Shown piece after piece: positions 32,581 to 41,547 of a DNA stretch of 64,000 nucleotides (positions are counted from its first letter, which is position 1; every line of letters begins with the position of its first letter). The notes under the pieces were generated by a model that worked only from the letters and a program-made list of their open reading frames with translations, did no database searches and was not told the DNA's origin. The DNA is from Oscillospiraceae bacterium (GTDB taxonomy: Bacteria; Bacillota; Clostridia; Oscillospirales; Oscillospiraceae). Location: the NCBI GenBank assembly GCA_017458335.1, contig JAFTFT010000023.1:1-64000 (forward strand), given 5' to 3'. The translations under genes and the position numbers were made by a program.

Positions 32581-32596
32581 GACCTGCTCCTTTTTT
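32568..32596 (+). terminator. intrinsic terminator overlapping the lipoprotein stop codon
   Basis: GAGCAGGTC (32568-32576) pairs with GACCTGCTC (32581-32589); the loop is four bases, then CTTTTTT. The stem includes the last codons of the gene. Confidence 0.88.
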
Positions 32597-32609
32597 CTGC
32601 TTTCTCGGT

Positions 32610-33989
32610 TCAGACATACAGGTCATCCAAAGGGATGAAAATCATGCTCTCCGTCGGGTCACATTGAAATCCCGAGCGAGAGAAAAACCCATACTTGTAA
32701 CAATTCAGCCCCGTAGCCTGTACCTGCTTCATCTCTTCATGAATCATTGCGAGCGTCAGCGGATCCTTCCGGAACTTCGATTCATAAAAGATATAGCCCT
32801 GCGGATCTTCCGTTACCGTGTCAAATTCTCCGTTGGTTCGGGTTTTGGGATCGTCATAATAATACTTCCCTATCCTGTCAAACGGCGGTTCAATCTTCCC
32901 TGCCCGATTCTGACGGATCAGGTACTGTTTGCAGACGGTCTCAAAGATCCTCGGAACATACTGGGTCTCAAAGTCTTCATGGATATAGCGGTCGTAGAAC
33001 ACGTCTTCATCCAGTACATTCCGCTGAGAGAGGAATCGAAAGATATAACGGTAATAAAACAGGGACAGATTATCCACAATGAAATATCCTGACTTCCGTC
33101 GATTATCCGCTTCATTGATCGGGGCCTGTTTTTCTACGACCTGCATGCTGATGAGCTTTTCCAGCACATCGATCAGTGTTGGGCCGCTTGTGACATGAGA
33201 CTGTGACAGCAGGTCGCTGTACTTTGAAAACCCCTTCGACAGGGCCTCGAAGACTTCATTCGCATTGGAGATTTTGGAGATTTCAGATCTCAGATACATC
33301 GATACTTCGTTTTCCAGCCGTGAACCGGGAGATGAGATCAATTCCTGAATATTCTCCCTGACGGTGAGAGACGAGTCGATCTGTCGATTGTAATACGGGA
33401 TGCCTCCGAACACACTGTACAGCCGCACCCTGTCCTCCGATGAGTAGCCGGGGTAAAACAGTGCAGATTCATAATAATCCATTGGCTCCAGATCGATGAT
33501 GAGGTCCATACGGCCGTAGAGGGGATTCTCCCTGGCCAGCAGAGACTTCATTGTATCCACATAGGATCCGCAGATCACCAGCTTCAATCTGCTTGTGTCT
33601 TTATACCGGTCAATCAGGGACTGCAGAACACTGTCCATTCCTTTGACCGTTTCCCGGAGATACGGGTATTCATCCAGCACAAGGACCAGTTCTTCCTGCT
33701 CTCCACGACGGAAGAGATAATCCAGGAGCATCTCCATACCGGAAAAGCCCAGTGCGGGAAGCCGGAGCTGTTCCGAGATCAGCGCAGACAGACTCTCCAC
33801 ATTGTTCATCTCTGTCGTTTGCTTGCACTCATAATAGAGCTGCAATGTTTCCGTCTTTTTCAGGCATTGCTTGATCAGTTCACTCTTTCCGACTCTGCGC
33901 CGCCCATAAATCAATGCAGCCTGTAAGCTGTTTTTCGCCAGCATACGATTCAGTTTCTTCTGCTGCTGTTCCCGTCCATAGAATTTCAT
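32610..33989 (-). CDS. AAA-type ATPase with C-terminal DUF234 nuclease-like domain
   Basis: A 459-residue protein. Walker A is GRRRVGKSEL near residue 29, Walker B LVLVLDEYPYL near 99, followed by a sensor/arginine region and winged helices. The C-terminal DUF234 region carries GEFDTVTED and YIFYESKF, compatible with a PD-(D/E)xK nuclease fold (D...E-x-K). This family is common in archaea and anaerobic bacteria, and is often encoded singly; its role is poorly known, with mobile-element or defence links proposed. GGAGGTGA precedes the ATG at 33989. An unusual inverted and direct repeat set (34004-34099) lies in its leader. Confidence 0.85.
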   Translation of the reverse strand: MKFYGREQQQKKLNRMLAKNSLQAALIYGRRRVGKSELIKQCLKKTETLQLYYECKQTTEMNNVESLSALISEQLRLPALGFSGMEMLLDYLFRRGEQEELVLVLDEYPYLRETVKGMDSVLQSLIDRYKDTSRLKLVICGSYVDTMKSLLARENPLYGRMDLIIDLEPMDYYESALFYPGYSSEDRVRLYSVFGGIPYYNRQIDSSLTVRENIQELISSPGSRLENEVSMYLRSEISKISNANEVFEALSKGFSKYSDLLSQSHVTSGPTLIDVLEKLISMQVVEKQAPINEADNRRKSGYFIVDNLSLFYYRYIFRFLSQRNVLDEDVFYDRYIHEDFETQYVPRIFETVCKQYLIRQNRAGKIEPPFDRIGKYYYDDPKTRTNGEFDTVTEDPQGYIFYESKFRKDPLTLAMIHEEMKQVQATGLNCYKYGFFSRSGFQCDPTESMIFIPLDDLYV

Positions 33990-34003
33990 TTGTTCGGTCA
34001 CCT

Positions 34004-34099
34004 CCGACTCGGTTTGATCCGAATTAAATATAACATGCGCACCCGAAAAGTGCAAGAATTAATTCGGCTGCAACCGACTCGGTCGCAACCGAATTAATT
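34004..34099. repeat. 43-bp near-perfect palindrome with a repeated half-site, upstream of the DUF234 ATPase
   Basis: Arms at 34057-34077 and 34079-34099 pair over 21 bases with two mismatches around one central base. A similar half-site (CCGACTCGGT, five bases, CCGAATTAA) recurs at 34004-34026 as a direct repeat of 34074-34096. This could be an operator set for autoregulation, or the footprint of a small mobile element. Confidence 0.7.
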
Positions 34100-34146
34100 T
34101 GCCAGTAATCTTAATTTCATTTTTTCGCAAAGGCATGCAAGCAAAG

Positions 34147-34191
34147 AGCAGGATGTTTTCAAGGTTCTTCACTTGAACGCATCCTGCTTTT
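34147..34191. terminator. hairpin terminator after the histidine kinase gene
   Basis: AGCAGGATG and TTCAAG pair with CTTGAA and CATCCTGCT, with a two-base internal bulge (34147-34191). A short T-run follows on the plus strand; it should also serve the minus-strand kinase gene ending at 34208. Confidence 0.6.
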
Positions 34192-34207
34192 GTTGTCCAT
34201 TGATTAT

Positions 34208-35749
34208 TTACGCTTCGCTCTTCCCGTCCAGCACTTCCATGATGGTGCGGCGCATGGCCTCTACGTCAATGGGCTTTGCGATATGTCCCTGCATCCCCGC
34301 TTCTCTTGCCGCTTCTTCGTCCTCCTTGAAGGCATTGGCCGTCATGGCGATGATCGGAATCTTCGAGAGGCGTGCGTCCGGCAGTTCCCGGATCGCTCTC
34401 GCCGCTTCATAGCCGTCCATCACGGGCATCTGAATATCCATGAGGACCGCGCTGTAATAACCCGGTGTGGATTCCATCACCATCCGGACGGCGCACTCCC
34501 CGTTCTCGGCGTTCTCCACCTGGAAGCCCATTCCCGTAAGCAGCTCATTTGCAATCTCGCGGTTGATCATGTTGTCCTCGGCCAGGAGCAGACGTGCTGA
34601 TTTCGCCCGATTGGCGCAGGCGCAGGGTTTCGGATCTGTCGATACCGGATCGCGCCCGATGATCAGTGGCAGGTTCAGCGTAACGATAAATTCGCTTCCC
34701 TTCTCCTGCTCGGTAAGGACTTCGATTTCTCCGCCCATCAGGTCGACAATCTTCTTCGTGATCGCCATGCCGAGGCCGGTTCCCTGGGTTCTGCTGACCG
34801 TAGAGGTTCTTTCCCTTTCAAACGGCTGAAAGATATTCTCTGCAAACTCCGGACTCATCCCGATCCCATTGTCCTTGATGCGGATCTCATATGTGCCGGT
34901 CTCTTCGTCCCCTTGGGTCTGCCGCAGAGACAGCTGTACTTCTCCGCCATTCGGCGTGAATTTGCAGGCATTTCCGAGAATGTTCACCAGGATTCGGTCC
35001 AGCTGGTTTCCGTCACACATTACACAGCGGTCTTTCACATCACAGAGGACCGTGAAGCGGATGTCCTTTTCTTCCATCTGCCCGCTGATCAGGTCTCCGG
35101 CTGCCCGCACGGTGTCTTCAATGTCGATCGGTTCCGGCTGCAGTTCCATCTTTCCGCTCTCGATGCGGCTCATCTCCAGCACGTCGTTGACGATAGCCAG
35201 CAGCTGATGTCCCGCGATGTCAATCTTGTTCAGATACTCTCCGATCTCTTCCCGGGAACGTCCGTCCTTTCTGGCCAGGGTCGTGTAGCCCAGAATGGCG
35301 TTGAGCGGGGTACGGATGTCATGAGACATGTTGGAGAGAAAAAAGGTCTTCGCCCGGCTGGCATCTTCCGCCGCGATCAGGCGCGCTTCCAGCTTTTCAT
35401 TCTCCTGAATTCTGTCTGCAACCCTCCGGATCAGCAGCTGCATCGCCATGACGAAGATGCTCCCGCCGAACAGGATCGCCGACACCAGAAGATCCGGCTT
35501 TCCGAAGAAGCCGACCGCGAGATACCCGCACAGGAACAGTACCAGCAGCAGAATCGGAAGCCGCAGGATGCGCTCTTCCTGCTTCCAGTCGCCCCGCTCC
35601 CGGATATGTCTTGCAAATAGGACATACTGCCGGATATTGCAGACCATCAGGGCGCTGCCCAAATAGATCATGCCGTAAATCAACAGATTTCTGATTGTTC
35701 CGCGCCCCCTTTCTTTCTGCTCTTTGCAGATGATTTGTGAAGCACTCAT
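34208..35749 (-). CDS. hybrid sensor histidine kinase with receiver domain
   Basis: A 513-residue protein. Two or three membrane segments occupy residues 22-105, with no sensor domain of note. The HisKA domain has SHDIRTPLNAILG with phospho-acceptor His, and the ATPase domain has NILGNACKFTPNGG, DNGIGM and GTGLGMAI. The C-terminal receiver reads LLLAEDN, LMDIQMPVMDGYEA (phospho-acceptor Asp) and KPID. No output domain or separate regulator gene is beside it, so phosphotransfer must go elsewhere. The start at 35749 has no clear ribosome site and could lie up to 25 residues later. Confidence 0.9.
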   Translation of the reverse strand: MSASQIICKEQKERGRGTIRNLLIYGMIYLGSALMVCNIRQYVLFARHIRERGDWKQEERILRLPILLLVLFLCGYLAVGFFGKPDLLVSAILFGGSIFVMAMQLLIRRVADRIQENEKLEARLIAAEDASRAKTFFLSNMSHDIRTPLNAILGYTTLARKDGRSREEIGEYLNKIDIAGHQLLAIVNDVLEMSRIESGKMELQPEPIDIEDTVRAAGDLISGQMEEKDIRFTVLCDVKDRCVMCDGNQLDRILVNILGNACKFTPNGGEVQLSLRQTQGDEETGTYEIRIKDNGIGMSPEFAENIFQPFERERTSTVSRTQGTGLGMAITKKIVDLMGGEIEVLTEQEKGSEFIVTLNLPLIIGRDPVSTDPKPCACANRAKSARLLLAEDNMINREIANELLTGMGFQVENAENGECAVRMVMESTPGYYSAVLMDIQMPVMDGYEAARAIRELPDARLSKIPIIAMTANAFKEDEEAAREAGMQGHIAKPIDVEAMRRTIMEVLDGKSEA

Positions 35750-35848
35750 TATTTATAATTTTACTCGGATTCCATCAAAATAGCAATCCTTTTTCAAGTC
35801 GTTTTCACCGTCGTGGGAAATGCTATCACGCATGCAGCCGCCCGGGCA

Positions 35849-35895
35849 AAAAAGCGGGAAGCGCGTTTCGATTTCTGAAACGGCCTCCCGCTTTT
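35849..35895 (-). terminator. terminator of the ABC-exporter operon
   Basis: A long stem with small bulges: AAAAAAGCGGGA (35848-35859) pairs with TCCCGCTTTT (35886-35895), with an inner GTTTC/GAAAC pair. It lies 15 bases after the operon's last stop codon at 35911. Confidence 0.75.
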
Positions 35896-35910
35896 CATGT
35901 CTTTTCAGTT

Positions 35911-37821
35911 TTATCTGTTTCCCGGAAATCCGGGCGGCTGCCCGAACGGCACGCTCTCTTCTTCCTGCGGCAGATAATATTCATAGAACACCGTCTGCCC
36001 CTCGGCGAGTCCGTTCAGGATCTCCACGTTTTCTCCATCGGAAATGCCGGTCTCGACCTGCACTTCCCCTGTCGGTTTTCCGGTCTTGTTATCCAGTGCG
36101 GTATACACATAGCTTCTGCTTCCCCTGTCATGCACGGCTGCCGACGGGATCAGAAGGGCGGAGCGGCTGCCCCGGTGCACCACGACGGATGCGTTCATTC
36201 CGTCCAGCATATCCGGTGCCCGGTCCAGGCGCAGTTCCACGTCGTACTTGCTGTTGCCTCCGGAGTTTTCGCCCATGGCGCCGATCTCGGTCACGTGCGC
36301 GGTGAAGCTCCGATCCGGCAGCGCGTCCACGGTCACGTCCGCGCTCATCCCGAGTTCATACTGCAGCACATCCAGTTCGTCCACCTTGATGTGAATGGTC
36401 ATGCTGTCGTCCGGTATGATGGAGAGAATGGTCTGCTCCTCCAGGTCATAGAGGCCGTCGTCCTCTTCCTCTGTCTGGGTTCCGCTCATCATCGAAGAGG
36501 GGATGCTGATGTTGAAACTGAAACCGCCAAGCAGACTGCCGATATCGAAGCCTGAGAAGTCTGGCATCTGAGGGATTTGGGGAGCCTTGGAGACTATTTC
36601 AACATTTTGAACGCCGCCAACTATTGTTACACTGACGACGTCCCCGACCCCAATACTGCTTTCACCAACAGAAACCGGAATCGATTTTTCGTCACCGGTG
36701 AGGACATTTTTCCCGTTCACGGTTGCTATTCCACCCTCCACACTGATGACGGTTCCGACTCACACTCCATCCTCGGTAGTTTCTTCCTCCGCAACTTCAC
36801 TCCCCAGCAGCTTGATCGTATACTCCTTGTCCCGGGAAGCAGTGTTCTTGATCTTGTTTTCGTCGATATCACTGACGAATCCGGCATTGGGCGCTTTCAC
36901 CGTATCGTCCTCATACAGGGCGAAGAGTTCCTGCATCAGTTCTTCATACTGGCGGTGTTTTGCCGCCAGTGCCTGATACTCCGCGTTTCCGGTAAGCTTT
37001 TCGACCTCTACAATCCCGTTGCCAACCCAGATCTGCTGGTTTTCCTTCACATAGACATGGTTTACAATCCCGTCGGTGGCGAGCAGTGTCCAGGGATTAT
37101 GAACGGCCAGGAAGCCGCTGCCGATCTCTGTCCCGTCTGTCGCATACACCGTTACCGGATTGCCGATGCACGGTCCGTCGTCCGAAAGCGTGACCCGGAT
37201 CATGTGTTCCATCGCCGTCTCTACCCGTCCGGGCACTTCGGTCCCGTCCGGGAGCTTCACGTTCACGCGGGTCCCCGCCTCAACGGGACGGTCGGTCCGG
37301 ATCTCCGAGACCATCAGGCCGTCTACCGACACCACCGCCACGGCGCCGCGGTCCACCGTGACCTGACGGACATCGTCTCCGATCCCCGCATAGACCGCCT
37401 TCACCCGCCCGTTCACCTGTGCGGTCAGCTTTGCCACTGAATAGGTGTTGGCATTGGTAAGCATTTGAAACGCCACGTCCTCCAGACTCTTCTGGACATC
37501 CGATATCGCGCCCAGCAGAGTCACGCGGTCAACACGGGCCAGCGCCTGCCCCTCCTCAACCCGGTCTCCGTTTTTGACCAGAAACTCGGTGATCTCGATG
37601 GAGGATGGCACGGTAACCTCCACCGGATTCTCCGCGGTCAGCGTCCCGCCGCCTGCCAGCGTGTTTTCGATCTCTCCCGTCTCCGCCCGGGCTGTGAGCA
37701 CGCTCGCCTCTGTCCCCGCTGTCGCTTTTCGCGCAAGCTGTGGCAGCATGCCGAGGACCAGAGCGATCAGTGCCAGTACGATCCAGGGAATAAAACGCCG
37801 GATCCCTTTCTTTCTCTTCAT
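35911..37821 (-). pseudogene. HlyD/MacA-type efflux adaptor, interrupted by one in-frame TGA
   Basis: The two reading frames 37821-36760 (353 codons) and 36741-35911 (276 codons, opening with GTG) are in the same frame. They are separated only by TGA at 36762-36760 and six sense codons. Together they make a ~636-residue adaptor: N-terminal membrane anchor, biotinyl-lipoyl-like hairpin (IEITEFLVKNGDRVEEGQAL), beta-barrel and C-terminal MP-like domain (TGISDGENVEILNGLAEGQT). It is the first adaptor of a MacB-type exporter whose second adaptor (39711-41435) is intact. The TGA may be a real nonsense change, a base error or a recoded stop. Confidence 0.75.
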
Positions 37822-37833
37822 GCCGTTCCCTCC

Positions 37834-39024
37834 TCAGCCGCCGTAGTGCAGCGCGTCGATGGGCTTCATCTTTGCAGCCTTGTTTGCGGGATAAAGGCCG
37901 AAGATCACCCCGATCAGGAAGCAGAACAGAACCGACAGCACAACAACCCTTCCGTTCAGACGGAAGGAGATGGAGGCGCTCACCGTGATGGCCGAGATGA
38001 TCTGGAGGATGCCCCAGGAGACAAAGATTCCCAGCGCGCAGCCCAGCATACACAGAACCACCGCTTCGATCAGGAACTGCACCAGGATGGTCCGGCGGCT
38101 CGCGCCGATGGCTTTCCGGATGCCGATTTCGCGGGTGCGTTCGGTCACCGTGACCAGCATAATGTTCATGATCCCGATGCCGCCGACGATCAGCGAGATA
38201 GCCGCAATCCCGCCCAGCAGGATGTTCAGGAAGTTGCTGATACGTCCCATCGCTTCCTCGATCATGTTCTGGGAAGAGATCGAGAAGGCATCGTCGTCTT
38301 CATTGAAGCGCTCCAGCAGAAGATTTTTCATAACCTCCTCGGCCTGATCGAGGGTGTAGCCCTCGGCCGCGCCGATGTAGAAGGTCGAAATCGTCGATCC
38401 GTTGTCTGTGGAGAGACGCATGAGTGAGGTATAGGGGATATACGCTGTCTTCATACCGCCGGAGAGAATCGTCGCAAGTGACTCTTCCTCATCCTCCAGC
38501 ACACCGACGACGGTATACTTGATGCCGTTGAGGGAGATTTCCTTCCCCAGGCAGTCTTTATAACCGATCAGGTCCTCCGCGGTTCCTTCCGGAATCACGC
38601 AGACCCGGTTGCTGTTTTTCACATCGCTTGCGGCGATGAACCGCCCCATAATAAGCTGCATGCTCTGAATCTTATACTCATCCTGGGTGACGCCGTAAAC
38701 GTTGAAGTCCGCGCTCTCCGTGCCGAACTTTCCGGTTGCCGTGCTGGTGGCGTAGGGCGCCATGGCCGCGATGCTTGGCTCGGTGTCCACCCAGTTCTCC
38801 AGATCCTGCAGCTTGACGGGAATCCCCTTGTCGTCCGAGACCCGCACCGTAAGCAGGCTGCTGCCGAGGCTGGAAACCTCACTGGTGATGGAACTGGTCG
38901 CACTGTCCACCAGGCTCACCAGCACCACCAGTGCCATCACGCCGATGATGATGCCGAGCATCGTAAGGGCTGCGCGCATCTTGTTCGCTCCGATGCTGCG
39001 GAGCGCCATTTTCACTGCCATCAT
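37834..39024 (-). CDS. MacB-type ABC transporter permease (FtsX-like)
   Basis: A 396-residue protein: one N-terminal membrane segment (MIGIIIGVMALVVLVSLVD region), an extracytoplasmic MacB periplasmic-core domain of ~220 residues, then three C-terminal segments of the FtsX domain (GGIGIMNIMLVTVTERTREIGIRKAIGA). This layout belongs to exporters of peptides, lipoproteins or macrolides driven by mechanotransmission. It overlaps the ATPase gene by one base. Confidence 0.9.
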   Translation of the reverse strand: MMAVKMALRSIGANKMRAALTMLGIIIGVMALVVLVSLVDSATSSITSEVSSLGSSLLTVRVSDDKGIPVKLQDLENWVDTEPSIAAMAPYATSTATGKFGTESADFNVYGVTQDEYKIQSMQLIMGRFIAASDVKNSNRVCVIPEGTAEDLIGYKDCLGKEISLNGIKYTVVGVLEDEEESLATILSGGMKTAYIPYTSLMRLSTDNGSTISTFYIGAAEGYTLDQAEEVMKNLLLERFNEDDDAFSISSQNMIEEAMGRISNFLNILLGGIAAISLIVGGIGIMNIMLVTVTERTREIGIRKAIGASRRTILVQFLIEAVVLCMLGCALGIFVSWGILQIISAITVSASISFRLNGRVVVLSVLFCFLIGVIFGLYPANKAAKMKPIDALHYGG

Positions 39025-39695
39025 CAGAGCGACACCTCCGTGAGTCTGCCGTCCAGGATATGCACGATCCGCTTCGCCTGCCTGGCGATATCGTTGTCGT
39101 GGGTAATCAGCACAATGGTGTTGCCCTGTTCGTGCAGCTCCTGAAACATCTGCATGATCTCCCGGCTGGTTTTGGAATCCAGGTTTCCCGTCGGTTCGTC
39201 CGCCAGGATCAGAGAGGGCTTCGTAACCAGGGCGCGCGCCACGGCGACGCGCTGCTGCTGTCCGCCGGAGAGCTCTGTCGGCAGGTGTTTGGCCCGTTTT
39301 GACAGGCCGACACGCTCCAGGGCCTCGTGGACCCGCTGCTGCCGCTCTGCCCGTTTTACCCCCTGATAGATCAGAGGCAGCTCCACGTTTTCTTCCGCGG
39401 AGAGCTTCGCAATCAGGTTGAAACTCTGAAACACAAAGCCGATCTTCCGGTTTCGCACATTGGCCAGCTCGTTTTCCGAATAGGCCTCGATGGGCATGCC
39501 GTCCAGGAGATACTGTCCGCCGTCCGCCACATCCAGACAGCCGATGATGTTCATAAGCGTCGATTTTCCGGAGCCTGACGGCCCGATGATGCTGACAAAC
39601 TCCTTCGGATAGACATGCAGATTGGCATGGTCCAGAGCGTGGACGCGTTCATCACCGATCTGATAAATCTTTGAAACATCTCTCAGTTCGATCAC
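39024..39695 (-). CDS. MacB/LolD-type ABC transporter ATPase
   Basis: A 223-residue ATP-binding subunit: Walker [13 protein letters not shown] at ~39-50, Q-loop VFQSFNLI, signature LSGGQQQR, Walker [14 protein letters not shown]-loop ITHD. It powers the FtsX-like permease encoded next to it. The set is permease, ATPase and two MacA-like adaptors. Confidence 0.94.
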   Translation of the reverse strand: MIELRDVSKIYQIGDERVHALDHANLHVYPKEFVSIIGPSGSGKSTLMNIIGCLDVADGGQYLLDGMPIEAYSENELANVRNRKIGFVFQSFNLIAKLSAEENVELPLIYQGVKRAERQQRVHEALERVGLSKRAKHLPTELSGGQQQRVAVARALVTKPSLILADEPTGNLDSKTSREIMQMFQELHEQGNTIVLITHDNDIARQAKRIVHILDGRLTEVSL

Positions 39696-39710
39696 GATTC
39701 TGTCCTCCGC

Positions 39711-41435
39711 TCAGCGCCCGTAGCTTCCCGGACGGCCGTTCATGCCGGGGCCGCCCATCATCATATAGAAGTTGTCCTCTTCCTTCTCTGTGTAATAGAC
39801 GGTGGTTCCCTCTTCGATTCCGCTGCGGATCTCGGCAAAATCATCGTTCGAGATTCCGACCTCTACCGGCATGTTGCCGCCGAAGGTCTTTGTCTCCTCG
39901 TCGTAGGAGGTATAAACAAAGGCGCCGGCGCTGGTGCGGTGGATGGCGTCCGCAGGGACGATGAGCACGTTCTCATCTCCCTGGATATTCACGATGACAT
40001 CCGCCGACATTCCGCTGAGCATTCCTTTTTCTTTGGCAAAGGTAATCTCAGCCGAATAGGTGGTCACGCCGCCGCTGCTGTTGGCCGTCCGGTCCACCTC
40101 GGTCACAGTCCCGTTAAAGTGGTTCTCCCCCACCGACTCGATCGTGACTTCTGCCGCCTGTCCGACTTCCAGCGACAGAATGTCTGCTTCGTCGACGCTG
40201 ATCTTGACCAGCATGCTGACATCCGGCGCCATCGTCACGATCACGATCCCGTCCTCGTCTCCCTGCGTGGTCACCGACGTCGCCGCGGCAGAAGACGCGG
40301 CCGTCACGGTGCTCCCCATGGTGGCATACATGCCGTATGAGGGCATTCCGGACTGAGCTGCGGAAGCGGAGGACGCATCGGCAGCTGCAGCTGTCTTGTC
40401 ATTTTCGTCATAGTCAATTCGCAGGATTGAGCCGTCAAACGGTGCCCGGAGCGCGCCGCCCTGGTACAGGTCCAGCAGCTCCAGCAGGGTTTTTTCCTTT
40501 TCCTTGCGCTGTTTGAGCACGCTGTTGTAATGTGAGCTGTAGCCGGTATCCGTCAGATTGAAGAGAATGCTCGCCGCATTGACCTGCATGTTCTCGCCGA
40601 AAGTAACCTGGGAGACCGTTCCGGTAAAACCGGTCACCCGGAACACGCTGTGAATGCTGAGTGTTCCGCTGCCGAGCTCATCGCCGTTTTCGTCCAGGAT
40701 ACGGACTTTTTCGTCGACTTCGGGACCGTTGTCCGTCACGAGCACCGTCACCCGCTCTCCGACCCGCTTTTCCACGCTGCCGTCGATGACGCTGCCGTTT
40801 GCCCGTTCCACGCGCACCTTGTCCCCGGCGGCCAGGCTGTCGTTTTCAATCTCCGCCGCCATCTTTCCGTCCAGCGAGATCAGGGCAAGGGCGCCGTTTT
40901 CCACCATGCAGGCCGCCACATCTGTTTTCGGGCCGGCATAGATCTTCTTCACCCGGCCGGAGACCCCCGCCGTCACATTTGTGTTGACCCGGTCTCCGCT
41001 GGAGGAGGCCAGCTCCTTGTCCAGTTCATCCAGCTCTTCCTGAACGGATGCCAGCGTGCTCAGGACCGAAGTCAGATCCAGCGTAGCGATCAGATCGCCT
41101 TTCTTCAGCTTGTCGTTCGACTTGACCATCACCTCGTCGATCTCGACCCCCTCCGGAACCGTGACCTTCTCCGTGTCGACATCTTCGATGGTGCCCGAAC
41201 CGCTCACCCGCGTGCTGATGCTTCCGATGGACGCGTCGTACGTGCGGACCTCATCGGCCTCTGTCGCCATGCTGGCTTCCACGCGCCTGCGCAGAACATT
41301 GACCGCGTACAGAATTCCGCCTGCCACAATCGCAAGAATCACCAGCACGGTGATCCATCTGCGCCTGCGTTTTCTTCTCTTCGCCTTGTTAAGCGCCTCA
41401 AACAGCGCATCGTCATTTTTTCTTACTTCGTCCAC
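39711..41435 (-). CDS. HlyD/MacA-type efflux adaptor subunit (second, intact)
   Basis: A 574-residue protein. A basic N-terminus and one membrane segment (RRWITVLVILAIVAGGILYA) precede biotinyl-lipoyl-like and barrel domains (VPEGVEIDEVMVKSNDKLKK; VSVDEADILSLEVGQAAEV). A short helical hairpin and a Gly/Pro/Met-rich C-terminus complete it. The GTG at 41435 has GGAGG upstream; an ATG at 41474 is too far from any site. It is paralogous to the broken adaptor at 35911-37821 and may carry the export function alone. First gene of the exporter operon. Confidence 0.88.
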   Translation of the reverse strand: MDEVRKNDDALFEALNKAKRRKRRRRWITVLVILAIVAGGILYAVNVLRRRVEASMATEADEVRTYDASIGSISTRVSGSGTIEDVDTEKVTVPEGVEIDEVMVKSNDKLKKGDLIATLDLTSVLSTLASVQEELDELDKELASSSGDRVNTNVTAGVSGRVKKIYAGPKTDVAACMVENGALALISLDGKMAAEIENDSLAAGDKVRVERANGSVIDGSVEKRVGERVTVLVTDNGPEVDEKVRILDENGDELGSGTLSIHSVFRVTGFTGTVSQVTFGENMQVNAASILFNLTDTGYSSHYNSVLKQRKEKEKTLLELLDLYQGGALRAPFDGSILRIDYDENDKTAAAADASSASAAQSGMPSYGMYATMGSTVTAASSAAATSVTTQGDEDGIVIVTMAPDVSMLVKISVDEADILSLEVGQAAEVTIESVGENHFNGTVTEVDRTANSSGGVTTYSAEITFAKEKGMLSGMSADVIVNIQGDENVLIVPADAIHRTSAGAFVYTSYDEETKTFGGNMPVEVGISNDDFAEIRSGIEEGTTVYYTEKEEDNFYMMMGGPGMNGRPGSYGR

Positions 41436-41547
41436 GGGGCATCCCTCCGACAAAAAACGTCCGGCCGTTATCATACTCCGGGGCCGGCAGGTGTTGGTGA
41501 ACGTGCGGCACCCGTATTATGAATATTCTGTGAATCTTTATTCTGCT

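Noticed and set aside
36760..36762. Reading the TGA as selenocysteine
   Set aside because: No SECIS-like hairpin was evident just downstream and adaptor proteins are not known selenoproteins, so a nonsense change is more likely. Kept as a finding to check.
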